Of a DNA stretch of 64,000 bases, positions 54,407 through 64,000 are shown in pieces. The DNA is taken from assembly GCF_000473995.1 (NCBI RefSeq), contig NC_022571.1, forward strand, positions 2,759,416 to 2,823,415, written 5' to 3'. The DNA comes from Clostridium saccharobutylicum DSM 13864. GTDB taxonomy: Bacteria > Bacillota > Clostridia > Clostridiales > Clostridiaceae. The position numbers and the translations under genes were made by a program. Within the stretch, counting starts at the first letter, position 1. Each line of letters opens with the position of its first letter. Below the pieces are notes generated by a model, which was not told the origin of the DNA, did no database searches, and worked only from the letters and a program-made list of their open reading frames with translations.

Positions 54407-56128
54407 TTATATTTTTATTTTAAATTTACCTACTTGATCATATAATGTTTCAGCTAACTTGGCTTGATTTTGTGATGTACCTGATACATTAACTGCTATT
54501 TTTGTAGTATCCTTAACAATATCTCCTACAACCTCAACTTCTTCTGAAGATTTTTGTTCATTAAGTGCTACATTTTGAGCAGCTTCACTTATTTGCCCTA
54601 TAGTTGCCGAAAATTCTTCTAATGTTGAGGCTAATTCTTCAGACAAATTATTAATATAGTCTGCATCTCTATAGTAGTGATCTCCACTTTCAACAAAGCT
54701 ATTGAATTCTGGTATTACCTTTTCATTTATAAACACTAAAATATCATTACTGCCTGAAGAAATATTATCAAAAGCCTCATCAATCTTACCGATATTTTCA
54801 TTAATATCATTTACCGCAGATTTTGATTCTTCTGCTAATTTTCTTACCTCATCTGCTACAACTGCAAAACCTTTTCCATTTTCTCCTGCTCTTGCTGCTT
54901 CAATAGCTGCATTTAGTGCAAGTAAATTTGTTTGGTCGGCTATACTTTCAATAGCTTCTGCCATATGTTTTATTTTATTAACTATCTTGCCTTCCTCAAT
55001 AGCTTTAAGTATTGCTTCTCTTTTTCCTTTATATAAATTTTCAGTAGTATCTACAGCAATTTTTCCCTTTTCTTGAATATTTTCAGCATTATCTTTTGCC
55101 TTGCTTGCTACATTTCTTGCCGTTAATGCCCTTTGAGCCAATTCATTTACTGCTGAATTTATCTCTTCAATAGATGCAGTTATTTCTTCTGAAGCAGCAC
55201 TATTTTCCTCTATAGTTCCCCTAATAGTTTTGCAGGCACTATTCATATGTTCCATTTTTGACATAAGTTCATTTGATGTTAAAGATAGTTCTTCACTATC
55301 TGACTTTAAATCATCTGAATTATCATTTATATTTTTTAACAAATGAACTATATTACTTTGTGCTTCATTTAATGATGCTGATGTTTCTCCAAACTCATCT
55401 TTCCCAACTATATTTATATTGCTTGAAAAATCAAATTTTGCAATTCGTCCAGCAAATTGCTTAATTTTCTTTAATGCATCATCAATATTTTTTACTAGTA
55501 AATACGAAAATATGATACTTAATCCGATAGCAACTATTGTAAACATAACTGTAATAAAAAGAGCATTCTTACACTTTATCTGACTATCCTCATATTTTGA
55601 TTTTGCATTTTTTTCATTGTATGTTATTTCTTCATCAAGTAAATCATTTATTTTAGCTCTGTAGCCATCAAAAATAGCAAATTCATTTTTAATATCATCA
55701 TAATCGCCACCCTTTGCAACTTCAAAAAATTTATCTTTTGCATTATTGTAACTATTTAGATTTTCTAAATATTCGGCAAATATCTTTCTGTCATCTTCAT
55801 TGTTAATTAGCGCTTCATATTTTTTTGTAAGTTCATTATCCTTTTCTATTAAACCATTCATATCTGAAATAGTTTTATCAACAACTGCTTTTTTATCAGG
55901 ATTAACTAAAATAAGTGATCCTGAAGTTAAATCAGCCATATGAGCTCTAATATCCTGTATTGTTGATAATTTCACCAAACTTTCAGAATATATTACATCT
56001 AGATTTCCATTAACCTCTCTCATCTTATGATAACTCATGATTCCGCTTATAATTACAACTGTAATCACTATACCAAAACATAAAATTAACTTATGTATTA
56101 CCTTCAAATTTTTAAATAATGTTATCAA
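54407..56128 (-). CDS. Methyl-accepting chemotaxis protein
   Basis: 573 residues. Helix 1 (about 12-32), a four-helix-bundle ligand domain (4HB_MCP type, about 33-188), helix 2 (about 190-212), HAMP (about 213-265) and the coiled-coil signalling domain. The tip reads [22 protein letters not shown] then [15 protein letters not shown], which binds CheA and CheW. It senses an external ligand, unknown here, and sets flagellar motor bias. No che genes are adjacent. It has a normal ATG and a terminator downstream. Confidence 0.95.
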   Translation of the reverse strand: MITLFKNLKVIHKLILCFGIVITVVIISGIMSYHKMREVNGNLDVIYSESLVKLSTIQDIRAHMADLTSGSLILVNPDKKAVVDKTISDMNGLIEKDNELTKKYEALINNEDDRKIFAEYLENLNSYNNAKDKFFEVAKGGDYDDIKNEFAIFDGYRAKINDLLDEEITYNEKNAKSKYEDSQIKCKNALFITVMFTIVAIGLSIIFSYLLVKNIDDALKKIKQFAGRIAKFDFSSNINIVGKDEFGETSASLNEAQSNIVHLLKNINDNSDDLKSDSEELSLTSNELMSKMEHMNSACKTIRGTIEENSAASEEITASIEEINSAVNELAQRALTARNVASKAKDNAENIQEKGKIAVDTTENLYKGKREAILKAIEEGKIVNKIKHMAEAIESIADQTNLLALNAAIEAARAGENGKGFAVVADEVRKLAEESKSAVNDINENIGKIDEAFDNISSGSNDILVFINEKVIPEFNSFVESGDHYYRDADYINNLSEELASTLEEFSATIGQISEAAQNVALNEQKSSEEVEVVGDIVKDTTKIAVNVSGTSQNQAKLAETLYDQVGKFKIKI

Positions 56129-56357
56129 ATTTATCCCCGCCTCTATATACTATTCATTATAGAAAGTCCAATTGTACATTAAAAGAGTTGTTTCGTATTT
56201 ATTCTACAATATACAACAGTTTTTTATTTATATTAATATATCGATACTTCAGGATAATACTTTATGCCACATTTTCTAAAATTGGATAAAAATATAAACC
56301 TACAGATTTTAAATAATCTGTAGGTTAGAAAAAATTATATATTTAAATTGAAATTTA

Positions 56358-56873
56358 TTAGCTTTGATTTAGCTTTTTCCACTTCCTAATTTTACTTCTG
56401 AATGACTTAAAAGGTGCAACTGTATTTGTATGAATCCATTTCCAAAGTGCCCAATTAGCAGGAGTTGAAGAAGCCCATTTCCTACCGCCAGATTGAAAAA
56501 GTTCCATATCGGTATACCCTTCTGTTAGATGGATAATTTTTTCTTTTGCTTCCTCAAACATACTGCATAATTCATGCAAAGTATAATTCTCATATTGTTT
56601 ATAAAAGTCCTCATATAATCCACCAAGATTATTCCACTTATAATTAGCATGTGGAGTTATTACTGTGATTCCTTGTTTTTCTTGCTCTTCCCAATCAAGA
56701 ATGAGGTTAAGCCACCCTAATTGATAAGCTATCATTTGTACTGGAGTTCTATCTATACCATCGATAAATTTATCTTTATCTGTTTCTTTAATATCAGAAA
56801 ATTCGTCAATAAATAGTTTTGCACGACTTGATATTTCATTAATTAATTCTTGCTTACTTTTATAATCTGGCAT
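56358..56873 (-). CDS. ClbS/DfsB-family four-helix-bundle protein
   Basis: 171 residues. KSKQELINEISSRAKLFIDE, TPVQMIAYQLGWLNLILDWE, TPHANYKWNNLGGLYEDFY and SSTPANWALWKWIHTNTVAPFKSFRSKIRKW are characteristic of the ClbS/DfsB family (DUF1706). ClbS protects colibactin producers by opening the toxin cyclopropane; most relatives, including this one, lie in genomes without colibactin genes and have unknown substrates. The gene starts 27 bp after the cysteine hydrolase and is in the same operon. A role in detoxifying an electrophilic compound is plausible but inferred. Confidence 0.85.
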   Translation of the reverse strand: MPDYKSKQELINEISSRAKLFIDEFSDIKETDKDKFIDGIDRTPVQMIAYQLGWLNLILDWEEQEKQGITVITPHANYKWNNLGGLYEDFYKQYENYTLHELCSMFEEAKEKIIHLTEGYTDMELFQSGGRKWASSTPANWALWKWIHTNTVAPFKSFRSKIRKWKKLNQS

Positions 56874-56900
56874 ACTTAAACAACCTTTCTTACACTTTAA

Positions 56901-57422
56901 CTACTTCATTCTTTTAATTGTTTCATCAAAGGAAATACATTCTGCATATCTTCCATTCCACATGAATTCGTTATGATATCTATAGCTTTGTTCTGCTGAC
57001 ATAAATTTATTATTTACTGTTGTATTTGAATATGCTGGAACTATCATATGAAATCCATGTTCAAATCCACATTTTATAGTAGCATCAAAACAATAGTCTG
57101 TTTGAAGCCCTACAATGATTATTTCCTTTTCATCCTTCTTTCTTAAATACTCCAGTAAGCCTGTCCCTTTAAAAGCACTATTAACATTTTTATCAAATAT
57201 CTTTTCTCCATTTATTGGTTGAAATTCTTCATATATTTCGAATCCGTCAGTTCCTTTTGTTAGCTCACTACCCTCTCCATCATCATGACGCACATATATT
57301 ACTTCAATGTTATTTTTCCTAGCCTTATTTATTATTTCTTTAACATTGGATACAAACGTATCAAATTTATATAATTTCTCATTTGTTATTAAGTTTTGTG
57401 TATCAATTACTAATAAAACCAT
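56901..57422 (-). CDS. Isochorismatase-family cysteine hydrolase
   Basis: 173 residues. The catalytic triad of the family is visible: D7 in LLVIDTQN, K78 in FDKNVNSAF, and C111 in IIVGLQTDYCFDAT. It is probably a nicotinamidase-like amidase of unknown substrate, cytosolic. A GGAG site precedes the ATG at 57422. It is the first gene of a two-gene unit with the ClbS-like protein, which suggests joint action on one small molecule. Confidence 0.9.
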   Translation of the reverse strand: MVLLVIDTQNLITNEKLYKFDTFVSNVKEIINKARKNNIEVIYVRHDDGEGSELTKGTDGFEIYEEFQPINGEKIFDKNVNSAFKGTGLLEYLRKKDEKEIIIVGLQTDYCFDATIKCGFEHGFHMIVPAYSNTTVNNKFMSAEQSYRYHNEFMWNGRYAECISFDETIKRMK

Positions 57423-57552
57423 TTTAATCTCCTTCGTAAATCATTGTTTATCTTAAATGCTTCTATCTATATGTCCCTCTTCTTTGCATAAATCTTTACT
57501 AATTTATTATAATCACTGATTAGTAAATACACTATTGGCATTAACTAGTCTT

Positions 57553-58254
57553 CTAATCATCTGTTACCATATAAGTATTTATTAATTCGTAACATCTATC
57601 TCTTGTTGACTTTGCTGCAGATATGCTATATGCTAGGTTCTCTGCTGTACCACCTTTATATTTATCTCCTGCAAGTTTAGCCTTGCTTTCTTTTTCTTTA
57701 ATCCAAGCATTTTCTTTTTTGGCTAAATCTCGTTTTTCACTTTCTGGTAAATTGCAACTTATAACTTTATAGATTTCATTTAGGTATCCATCCCATAGAT
57801 CATATTCCTGATTAACTTTACTCTTCATTTCTAAAGTGCTTCCATCTAGTAAATTAGGATCATCCAATATACTATTAATTGCATTTAAAGTTTTAATATA
57901 ATCACCGCCGCCTTTTACTTTGGTGAAAGTTTTACTATCAGCTGAACTTTTTGATTTTACGCCTGTTGTTTGCTTATTTTTATTTTCTGTAGGTTTTTCA
58001 ACATTATTTGTTGATTTGCTTTCTGATTTATTTTTATCTGTATCTTCCTTAACATCAGGCTTAGACGCACTTTCTTCATTATTTTTTTCATCATCTTTAG
58101 ATTGCGGATTTTCTTCAGATTTTGACACCTCTGCAGATTGCTCATTTTTATTATTATTTGTATTTACCAAGTGCATTATTGTTGCACTTAATCCCATAAA
58201 AGCACATACCCCTGCAGCAATGACAAGCTTAATTCTTTTATTATTTTTAATCAT
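57553..58254 (-). CDS. Membrane-anchored LprI-domain protein
   Basis: 233 residues from ATG 58254 (MIKNNKRIK), with GAGGAG seven bases upstream; a longer frame to 58281 includes that site. A signal anchor (about 8-28) leads to a low-complexity charged linker rich in K, E, S, D and N (about 30-110). The C-terminal domain (about 120-230) has YDLWDGYLNEIYKVI, KKENAWIKEKESKA and GGTAENLAYSISAAKSTRDRCYEL, the DUF1311/LprI lysozyme-inhibitor-like signature. It would face the outside of the cell. In Gram-positives this family is often unexplained; a role in envelope protection is only suggested by the name. Confidence 0.82.
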   Translation of the reverse strand: MIKNNKRIKLVIAAGVCAFMGLSATIMHLVNTNNNKNEQSAEVSKSEENPQSKDDEKNNEESASKPDVKEDTDKNKSESKSTNNVEKPTENKNKQTTGVKSKSSADSKTFTKVKGGGDYIKTLNAINSILDDPNLLDGSTLEMKSKVNQEYDLWDGYLNEIYKVISCNLPESEKRDLAKKENAWIKEKESKAKLAGDKYKGGTAENLAYSISAAKSTRDRCYELINTYMVTDD

Positions 58255-58740
58255 AATACATCTCCTCATATAATCGCTCATACAAATTACTATCTTTCAA
58301 TCAATTATAGCATATTTTGTAAATATTATAGTGCTTATTTATCAAAGAACAATGTTTGTTTACCGCGCCAAGTCTACATGTTGTGTAAATAATTGTAAAC
58401 TTTCCATGTAACGAATAACGTAATATTACCAAATTGCAAATGCATCCTTTCTTAATACAAGGCAACTGACGCAATAAATTAAAAAGGTTGCTGTTTCATT
58501 CTTGAATAATGCGATTTTATAATTTGCTATTTATTTTTTAATTCATAATTTTACGTAAATTTAAATCCTAAATTCTCTAAGCTTACTCTTAATGTATCTA
58601 TTAAATCCATAATTACTACCATACATTTTCAGTTGCCTCTTCTGATTTTTATGCTAAAAACAATATGTCTTTTACAATTGGTTTCATCATAGTTAATGTT
58701 AGTCTTTAAATTATACAAAGCACAAGTATGTTTTAGATAA
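58255..58740. other. CRISPR trailer-side non-coding region
   Basis: No credible gene. Its last part, 58692-58704, reads GTTAATGTTAGTC, the 3' end of the CRISPR repeat with one change, exactly 36 bp before the first recognised repeat. This is probably a decayed extra repeat. Confidence 0.55.
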
Positions 58741-60859
58741 ATTTAAATACATGTCATGTTAATGTTAATCCTACACTTACTCTGTAGCTACCCCATGGCT
58801 TACTATTTAAATACATCTCATGTTAATGTTAATCATTTCTTCCTTTTCTGTTTGCTATATTGGCTAATTTATTTAAATACATCTCATGTTAATGTTAATC
58901 ACTTTGAGCCAGTTATAGATAAGCTTATTAAATAATTTAAATACATCTCATGTTAATGTTAATCAAGATGAATAATGAAAGGTATAGATATTTCAAATAA
59001 ATTTAAATACATCTCATGTTAATGTTAATCAGGTTAAAGTTATTACCAAAGAGTGTAATTACTGCATTTAAATACATCTCATGTTAATGTTAATCTTAAA
59101 CCGCCTTTTGGATACATAGGTATCTTATGGTTATTTAAATACATCTCATGTTAATGTTAATCTTTGATTTGTTTTAGTCTTCTTTTTTTTATACAAATTT
59201 AAATACATCTCATGTTAATGTTAATCACATAGTTACTTGGGCTTAAGTTATCTATTGTAGATATTTAAATACATCTCATGTTAATGTTAATCTCCAGCTA
59301 ATGCTAGTGTATTACAAATAGATGGAAATTTAAATACATCTCATGTTAATGTTAATCTTTATTCTTTTTGCTCGTACTAAACTATTATCTACAATTTAAA
59401 TACATCTCATGTTAATGTTAATCATAGATGGATTTACTCAACTTGGATTCGATGCAAAATTTAAATACATCTCATGTTAATGTTAATCAAAGTATTTAAA
59501 ATAGAGAGGTGATAAATGATGAGATTTAAATACATCTCATGTTAATGTTAATCAACTATATTAATTTCATCATCTTTTAAATCAATGTAATTTAAATACA
59601 TCTCATGTTAATGTTAATCCGAAAACTGATAATCCAAGTGACCCTGCTCCTTCATTTAAATACATCTCATGTTAATGTTAATCCTTGTGCAACAGACTTA
59701 AACTTAACATTATCAGAAATTTAAATACATCTCATGTTAATGTTAATCCCAACAGTTAATTTTTCCATCTTGACCTTTTATATATTTAAATACATCTCAT
59801 GTTAATGTTAATCAAGGTAGGCATATTTAAGTAGATTTTAAGAAGCTTTATTTAAATACATCTCATGTTAATGTTAATCTTTTACTGATACAAACACTAA
59901 AACTGATACTAAAACATTTAAATACATCTCATGTTAATGTTAATCATAATGGTGGTAAATTCTACATGGTAATTCCTAAATTTAAATACATCTCATGTTA
60001 ATGTTAATCTATTCCGGAAATGTTGATATTTATTTAAAATTAGCATTTAAATACATCTCATGTTAATGTTAATCGCAAATTTAATTTAAGGAGGAAATTA
60101 TTATTATGTTATTTAAATACATCTCATGTTAATGTTAATCACTCATGTTACTATATGTTATACAAAAAGTGGTAGATTTAAATACATCTCATGTTAATGT
60201 TAATCTAGTAAAAGTGAGGTTGAACATATGATAAAACATAATTTAAATACATCTCATGTTAATGTTAATCTTATGGTTGCTCTGTTAGTGGATTTTCTTT
60301 TTCTGTATTTAAATACATCTCATGTTAATGTTAATCATTTAGAAATAGATAAAACTCAAGAGAATAGAATATTTAAATACATCTCATGTTAATGTTAATC
60401 GACTCACTTTTGTAAGGTCAGGTAATTCAGTTCGTATTTAAATACATCTCATGTTAATGTTAATCTCATAAAGAAAATAAGAATCGCAAATATTAAAATA
60501 TCATTTAAATACATCTCATGTTAATGTTAATCACGTAACTATTATTAGAATGAAACGTATTTATACTATTTAAATACATCTCATGTTAATGTTAATCGGT
60601 TAATCCTAAATCAATTGCCCATTGTTCCATCAAATTTAAATACATCTCATGTTAATGTTAATCTGACTTGGGTAAAGAACATCAGACTTTAGTTGTTATA
60701 TTTAAATACATCTCATGTTAATGTTAATCTATCAATCAAATCCTCTTAGTGCATATTTCATCAATTTAAATACATCTCATGTTAATGTTAATCTTCAAGG
60801 TATTCTGATTTTACATTTAGTCAGTTGAGATTTAAATACATCTCATGTTAATGTTAATC
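58741..60859 (-). CRISPR. Type I-B CRISPR array, 33 repeats
   Basis: There are 33 repeats of 30 bp and 32 spacers of 34-37 bp. On the plus strand each repeat begins ATTTAAATACATC and ends ATGTTAATGTTAATC. In transcript orientation it starts GATTAACATTAACATG and ends GTATTTAAAT, a widespread clostridial type I-B repeat. All repeats are identical except the first on the left (58741-58770), which has ATGTC for ATCTC. Repeat decay on the left and cas genes on the right place the leader at 60860-61034, so the array is transcribed on the minus strand away from cas2. Confidence 0.98.
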
Positions 60860-61034
60860 CCCTAAGAAAAAAGCCACTTCTTATATTAAGATAATGCTTT
60901 CATTATAGTTAGTGTAACACATCCTTAAAAATTTACCAAGCACCCTCAACTTAAATTAATTTTTTAAATATATTTATGTTAATCCGCATTACACCTTGTT
61001 TTTCGTAGATATAAATTTGTTTTTGCCTGGTAAA
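60860..61034 (-). promoter_or_regulatory. CRISPR leader
   Basis: 175 bp, AT-rich, between the newest repeat and cas2. On the plus strand TTTAAATATATTTATGTTAATC (60964-60985 region) resembles a shortened CRISPR repeat. The rest should hold the array promoter and the site recognised for spacer integration. Role assigned from position. Confidence 0.6.
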
Positions 61035-61325
61035 TTATATTATTAAATCCTCACCATTTGCTCCCGATGTTACACCTAATACTTCTTCTCCAAATACATT
61101 GTCGTTCATTAACTTAATTATGCAAATGAAATCTTCATTTTTGTCAATAACTTTATTTAAATCTGTTTTAAACTTTATTAGCTTTGAAGGAGACATTTCT
61201 CCTCTAAATACTGATTTTTGAAAATGAGATAAGTATTTTTTGCAAACTTTAAAAACCCTTTGTACTCGTTTTTCATTGACATCATAAAATACAAAAGCAT
61301 AATTATAATTACTAACTTTACTCAC
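61035..61325 (-). CDS. cas2: CRISPR-associated endonuclease Cas2
   Basis: 96 residues with a ferredoxin-like fold. NYAFVFYDVNEKRVQRVFKVC has the catalytic-site aspartate D15, and YLSHFQKSVFRGEMSPSKL is the Cas2 core motif. The C-terminus VLGVTSGANGEDLII is typical of type I-B. The start overlaps the end of cas1 by one base. With Cas1 it forms the spacer-integration complex. Confidence 0.96.
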   Translation of the reverse strand: MSKVSNYNYAFVFYDVNEKRVQRVFKVCKKYLSHFQKSVFRGEMSPSKLIKFKTDLNKVIDKNEDFICIIKLMNDNVFGEEVLGVTSGANGEDLII

Positions 61326-62323
61326 TACATTCCCTCCTTTAAACTAAAAGGAATGAATTCTTTCTCTTCCATTATGTATTTTATTAATTTATAACAATCT
61401 AGTTTAATAGCTGTTCTATAACTAACTCTCCTTTTTAATTTAGGATGTAAAAAAACAGATTCTAGTCTTTCTTCAAAAGCTGTAATAAATATATTTCTAC
61501 CTTCTTCATTTAACAAACAATAATTTACCTTCTTATCAAAATGCTTATTAACCTGAAGTCTCTTGTTATTTACCAAGTCAAAAATTGTTTTATATACAAT
61601 GACAGGCTTAAAAACTTCACTTATATCTAAGCTTAATGAAAATCTTCCTTCTGAAGGTTCATGTAAATAACTTATTCTTTGATCTAGATGAGTTCTATAA
61701 ATTGCAGATATTGTTTTTGTATATAGCAATGTATTTCCAAATGAAATCAAAGCATTTATGGGATTATCTGGTGGTCTTTTTACTCTTTTATTCATAATAA
61801 AATCCTCTGGCAAAAAGTTTTTAAATTCACTGTAAAATCTCTGCCATACTTCCCCTTCTACTGACATAAGCTCTTTAATATTTTGAGCTTTTTCTATCCT
61901 TTCAAAAAATTCTTTCTTAATCCAGTCTACAGTTCCTTTAACTTCTTTTTTGTTATGCTTATAGTAATGATAAACTACCTCTCTTATATTAATTCCTATT
62001 CCACTTACTATAGCCTTAGCAATTGTCATTCTTGAATTATTATGTTTCTCTACTTGCTTTACTAATAATCTTCCACTATTATATTGCGCTTTTGGATAAA
62101 AAGTACCACTATATCCTTCATAATAATTAAAGAAATGCACTACTACATTGTTTTGCGATAAAAAATCTAATAGTTTTGTATTTATACTCACTTCATTTAG
62201 ACAATAAATCTCTTTTGTATTTTCAATTGGAATATAAACATTTTTCCCTTCTTTTCTAAAGCATAAAGAATCATCCTTTCTTGTAAGTTCACCCATGGAT
62301 GATATATATCTTGTACTTCCCAT
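61325..62323 (-). CDS. cas1: CRISPR-associated integrase Cas1, type I-B
   Basis: 332 residues. The N-terminal beta domain (YISSMGELTRKDDSLCF) precedes a helical catalytic domain with metal ligands E156 in MSVEGEVW, H221 in YLHEPSEGRF and E236 in SLDISEVFKP. RPPDNPINALISFGNTLLY is a family signature. It cuts and joins new spacers at the leader end. It is encoded between cas4 (9 bp away) and cas2 (overlap) as one unit. Confidence 0.98.
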   Translation of the reverse strand: MGSTRYISSMGELTRKDDSLCFRKEGKNVYIPIENTKEIYCLNEVSINTKLLDFLSQNNVVVHFFNYYEGYSGTFYPKAQYNSGRLLVKQVEKHNNSRMTIAKAIVSGIGINIREVVYHYYKHNKKEVKGTVDWIKKEFFERIEKAQNIKELMSVEGEVWQRFYSEFKNFLPEDFIMNKRVKRPPDNPINALISFGNTLLYTKTISAIYRTHLDQRISYLHEPSEGRFSLSLDISEVFKPVIVYKTIFDLVNNKRLQVNKHFDKKVNYCLLNEEGRNIFITAFEERLESVFLHPKLKRRVSYRTAIKLDCYKLIKYIMEEKEFIPFSLKEGM

Positions 62324-62332
62324 ATAATCCTC

Positions 62333-62827
62333 CTATATATAACAATACTCATAATATGCACATTTCTTGCATTTAGATTTATTTAATACTTTAGGTATTT
62401 CTTCACTTAAAATTAAATTTTCTATTTCTTTAACGTACTTTTCCAGTTCCTTCTCAAGTTCATCACTTAGTTCAAAATACATAATTTTCTTATCAGTTTT
62501 ATTTTTTTCAACACACTCCAATTTTCCTTTTCTTATAATTCCTTTACTTTTAAGAACTTTCAAATAATAAATCAGCTGCCACTTGCCTGCTTCAATATCT
62601 GCATCTGATTTCTTTATTTCTGTTAAATATTCAGATGTAAGTCTATCCAATTTAATATTATCGATTGAAATTTCAGCATTTTTCGATCCAGAAGCTTTCT
62701 CTTCATGAATAGCTTTCCCGATCTTTACCGTCTCGCTATTATCTTCTAAGTTAAGTCTATTACCATGAAGATAACATTGCCTTCTACAATGAAAGTAATA
62801 GTTAATTAAAGTACCGTTTATCCTCAA
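62333..62827 (-). CDS. cas4: CRISPR-associated exonuclease Cas4
   Basis: 164 residues. Cysteine pair region YYFHCRRQCYLHG (C14, C18) and the C-terminal C153, C156 and C162 (KCKKCAYYEYC) provide an iron-sulfur cluster. KIGKAIHEE and GKWQLIYYLKVLKSKG (QxxxY) belong to the RecB-type nuclease. It trims prespacers and helps choose those next to the right PAM. It lies immediately upstream of cas1. Confidence 0.95.
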   Translation of the reverse strand: MRINGTLINYYFHCRRQCYLHGNRLNLEDNSETVKIGKAIHEEKASGSKNAEISIDNIKLDRLTSEYLTEIKKSDADIEAGKWQLIYYLKVLKSKGIIRKGKLECVEKNKTDKKIMYFELSDELEKELEKYVKEIENLILSEEIPKVLNKSKCKKCAYYEYCYI

Positions 62828-63009
62828 TACATAAAACCTCCTTATACCATATTTATTCGTTGCAATAACCCGCTTTGTTTAATTTATAATTCAACTTAAT
62901 TAAGTATAAATTCCGTGTCCAAAATTTATATAAATTTTCATTAAAATCTTAAAATCAGCACGCATTTTCTGCAATTATAATCCTAAAATTTATATATTTT
63001 TTATTGAAA

Positions 63010-64000
63010 TTATACAAAAATCCCAACTTCTCTCTTAAATTTATCTTTATTAAGCTTCTCCCCATCAAAATATTTTTCTCCATTTTTTATATAGTACAAT
63101 TCTCCAATTTTGTCGTTATAAAGCAAATCACTATTTTTATTAATTTGATAAATAAAATAATTCATTTTGCTTTTTACTTCTGATAATTTAACTTGTTTTT
63201 CAGCATATTGCATAGAATTATTTGCTAATAGATCCTTGTAACTTTCCCAAACCTCTTTTCCATCAATATTTACTGTAGTGTTTTCTTCTTCCTTATTTAT
63301 AATCCTAGCTAAATAAATAGACATGTTCCAATTATCTTCTTCTATAAGTTTCATTCTCTCCTCAACTTTCCTAGTGTTTAATTGTCCAACATCTTCTATT
63401 AAAAACTTTTCTAGATTACTGTCATTAAAAGTATTATTAAATCTCTCTTGTATTAGGTTAAGTACTGGTAGATAGTAGTCTTCAAAGTTTTTTTCTACTA
63501 ATATTCTCTTCATATCATCATCTAGTAGACTTAATTCTGTATTTACTCTTACATCATTTTTATATATTCCATCTGTTCTATCTAAATTAAAGAAATAAAC
63601 TACGCCTCTTCTTTTACATGATCTATTTATCCTGCCCAAGAATTGTTCATCACTATCTAATTTAGAGATATCTTTATACCCTATATCCATATCAATATCT
63701 ACTCCTGCTTCTATGACTTGAGTAGCAACTAATATTATGCCTTCTTTTTCTGCATTTGAACTTTTTATACTCTTAAGAATTCTTTGTCTCTCTATAGAAT
63801 TATCATCGCCTGTCATAAGTTCAACACTACAATTTATCCTATCATTCATATCTATAGACTCTTTTACTTTTCTATAAAAATTATAGGCACTTTCTTTTTT
63901 TATGAACTCAATCAATATCTTTTTCTTCTTATAACTATTATCAATAACATGATTTAATAAAGCATTTATAGTATCATCTTCATCCATTAATTCATAACTT
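63010..64000 (-). CDS. cas3: CRISPR-associated helicase Cas3, C-terminal part, 5' end beyond the window
   Basis: The frame is open from the right edge; the visible residues read SYELMDEDDTINALL onward, so the ATG at 63987 is internal. Helicase domain 2 motifs are present: LVATQVIEAGVDIDMD (motif V) and QFLGRINRSCKRRG (motif VI). A C-terminal accessory region follows. HD nuclease and helicase domain 1 lie outside the window. Cas3 unwinds and degrades DNA marked by Cascade. The gap of 182 bp to cas4 is larger than elsewhere in the operon. Confidence 0.93.
   Translation of the reverse strand, partial: SYELMDEDDTINALLNHVIDNSYKKKKILIEFIKKESAYNFYRKVKESIDMNDRINCSVELMTGDDNSIERQRILKSIKSSNAEKEGIILVATQVIEAGVDIDMDIGYKDISKLDSDEQFLGRINRSCKRRGVVYFFNLDRTDGIYKNDVRVNTELSLLDDDMKRILVEKNFEDYYLPVLNLIQERFNNTFNDSNLEKFLIEDVGQLNTRKVEERMKLIEEDNWNMSIYLARIINKEEENTTVNIDGKEVWESYKDLLANNSMQYAEKQVKLSEVKSKMNYFIYQINKNSDLLYNDKIGELYYIKNGEKYFDGEKLNKDKFKREVGIFV

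Overview
The window reads as chromosome of a low-GC Clostridium of the sensu stricto group. Codon use is extremely AT-rich and ribosome binding sites are strong (AGGAGG type). It carries a TPP riboswitch, an Asn T-box, a yybP-ykoY Mn2+ riboswitch, an immune-inhibitor-A-like M6 protease, and a type I-B CRISPR locus with a classic clostridial repeat. A saccharolytic or solventogenic relative of C. beijerinckii or C. butyricum fits, but species is not provable from the sequence alone.

Layout. 1-5.3 kb: methyltransferase (cut by the window edge), B3-like metallo-hydrolase, small HTH protein and two transporters. 5.4-10 kb: a lantibiotic-immunity-type ABC transporter (ATPase with E-loop plus two permeases) with its own OmpR-type response regulator and histidine kinase. 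10.2-13.5 kb: a TPP-riboswitch-controlled thiamine-precursor uptake operon (thiamine-binding protein, permease, lipoprotein, ATPase). 13.5-17.3 kb: tatD and a secreted M6 protease, flanked by two copies of a large structured element whose helices co-vary. 17.3-23.8 kb: two-component system, GT-C glycosyltransferase, tandem repeat copies, lone SIR2 protein. 23.9-31.4 kb: GGDEF/HD-GYP enzyme, MFS exporter, surE, metallo-hydrolase, lysine-type permease. 31.5-37.4 kb: GH12 endoglucanase, homocysteine methyltransferase, LytTR/LiaF-like pair, class II aldolase, CoA-transferase. 38-44.8 kb: secreted orphan, Mn2+-riboswitch-controlled cation exchanger, DUF2935 protein, RarD, an EamA pseudogene, an AraC remnant and an iron-sulfur flavoprotein.

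45-48.4 kb: a PucR/CdaR-type regulator cut in two by an IS5-like element. Removing the element together with one TA restores a single reading frame. Downstream lies an aromatic-acid-exporter-like protein. 48.5-50.5 kb: T-box plus asparagine synthetase. 50.7-58.3 kb: orphan sensor kinase, secreted cell-wall-repeat protein preceded by a seven-copy 11-bp repeat array, chemoreceptor, ClbS-like protein with a cysteine hydrolase, LprI-like protein. 58.7-64 kb: CRISPR array of 33 repeats followed by cas2, cas1, cas4 and the 3' part of cas3, all on the minus strand. The remaining effector genes lie beyond the right edge.

The most unusual signal is the pair of structured elements at 13549-13732 and 16953-17189. 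They share conserved single-strand motifs, keep the same nested helices, and change both sides of those helices together. One lies between two convergent genes, so it is not a leader of either neighbour.
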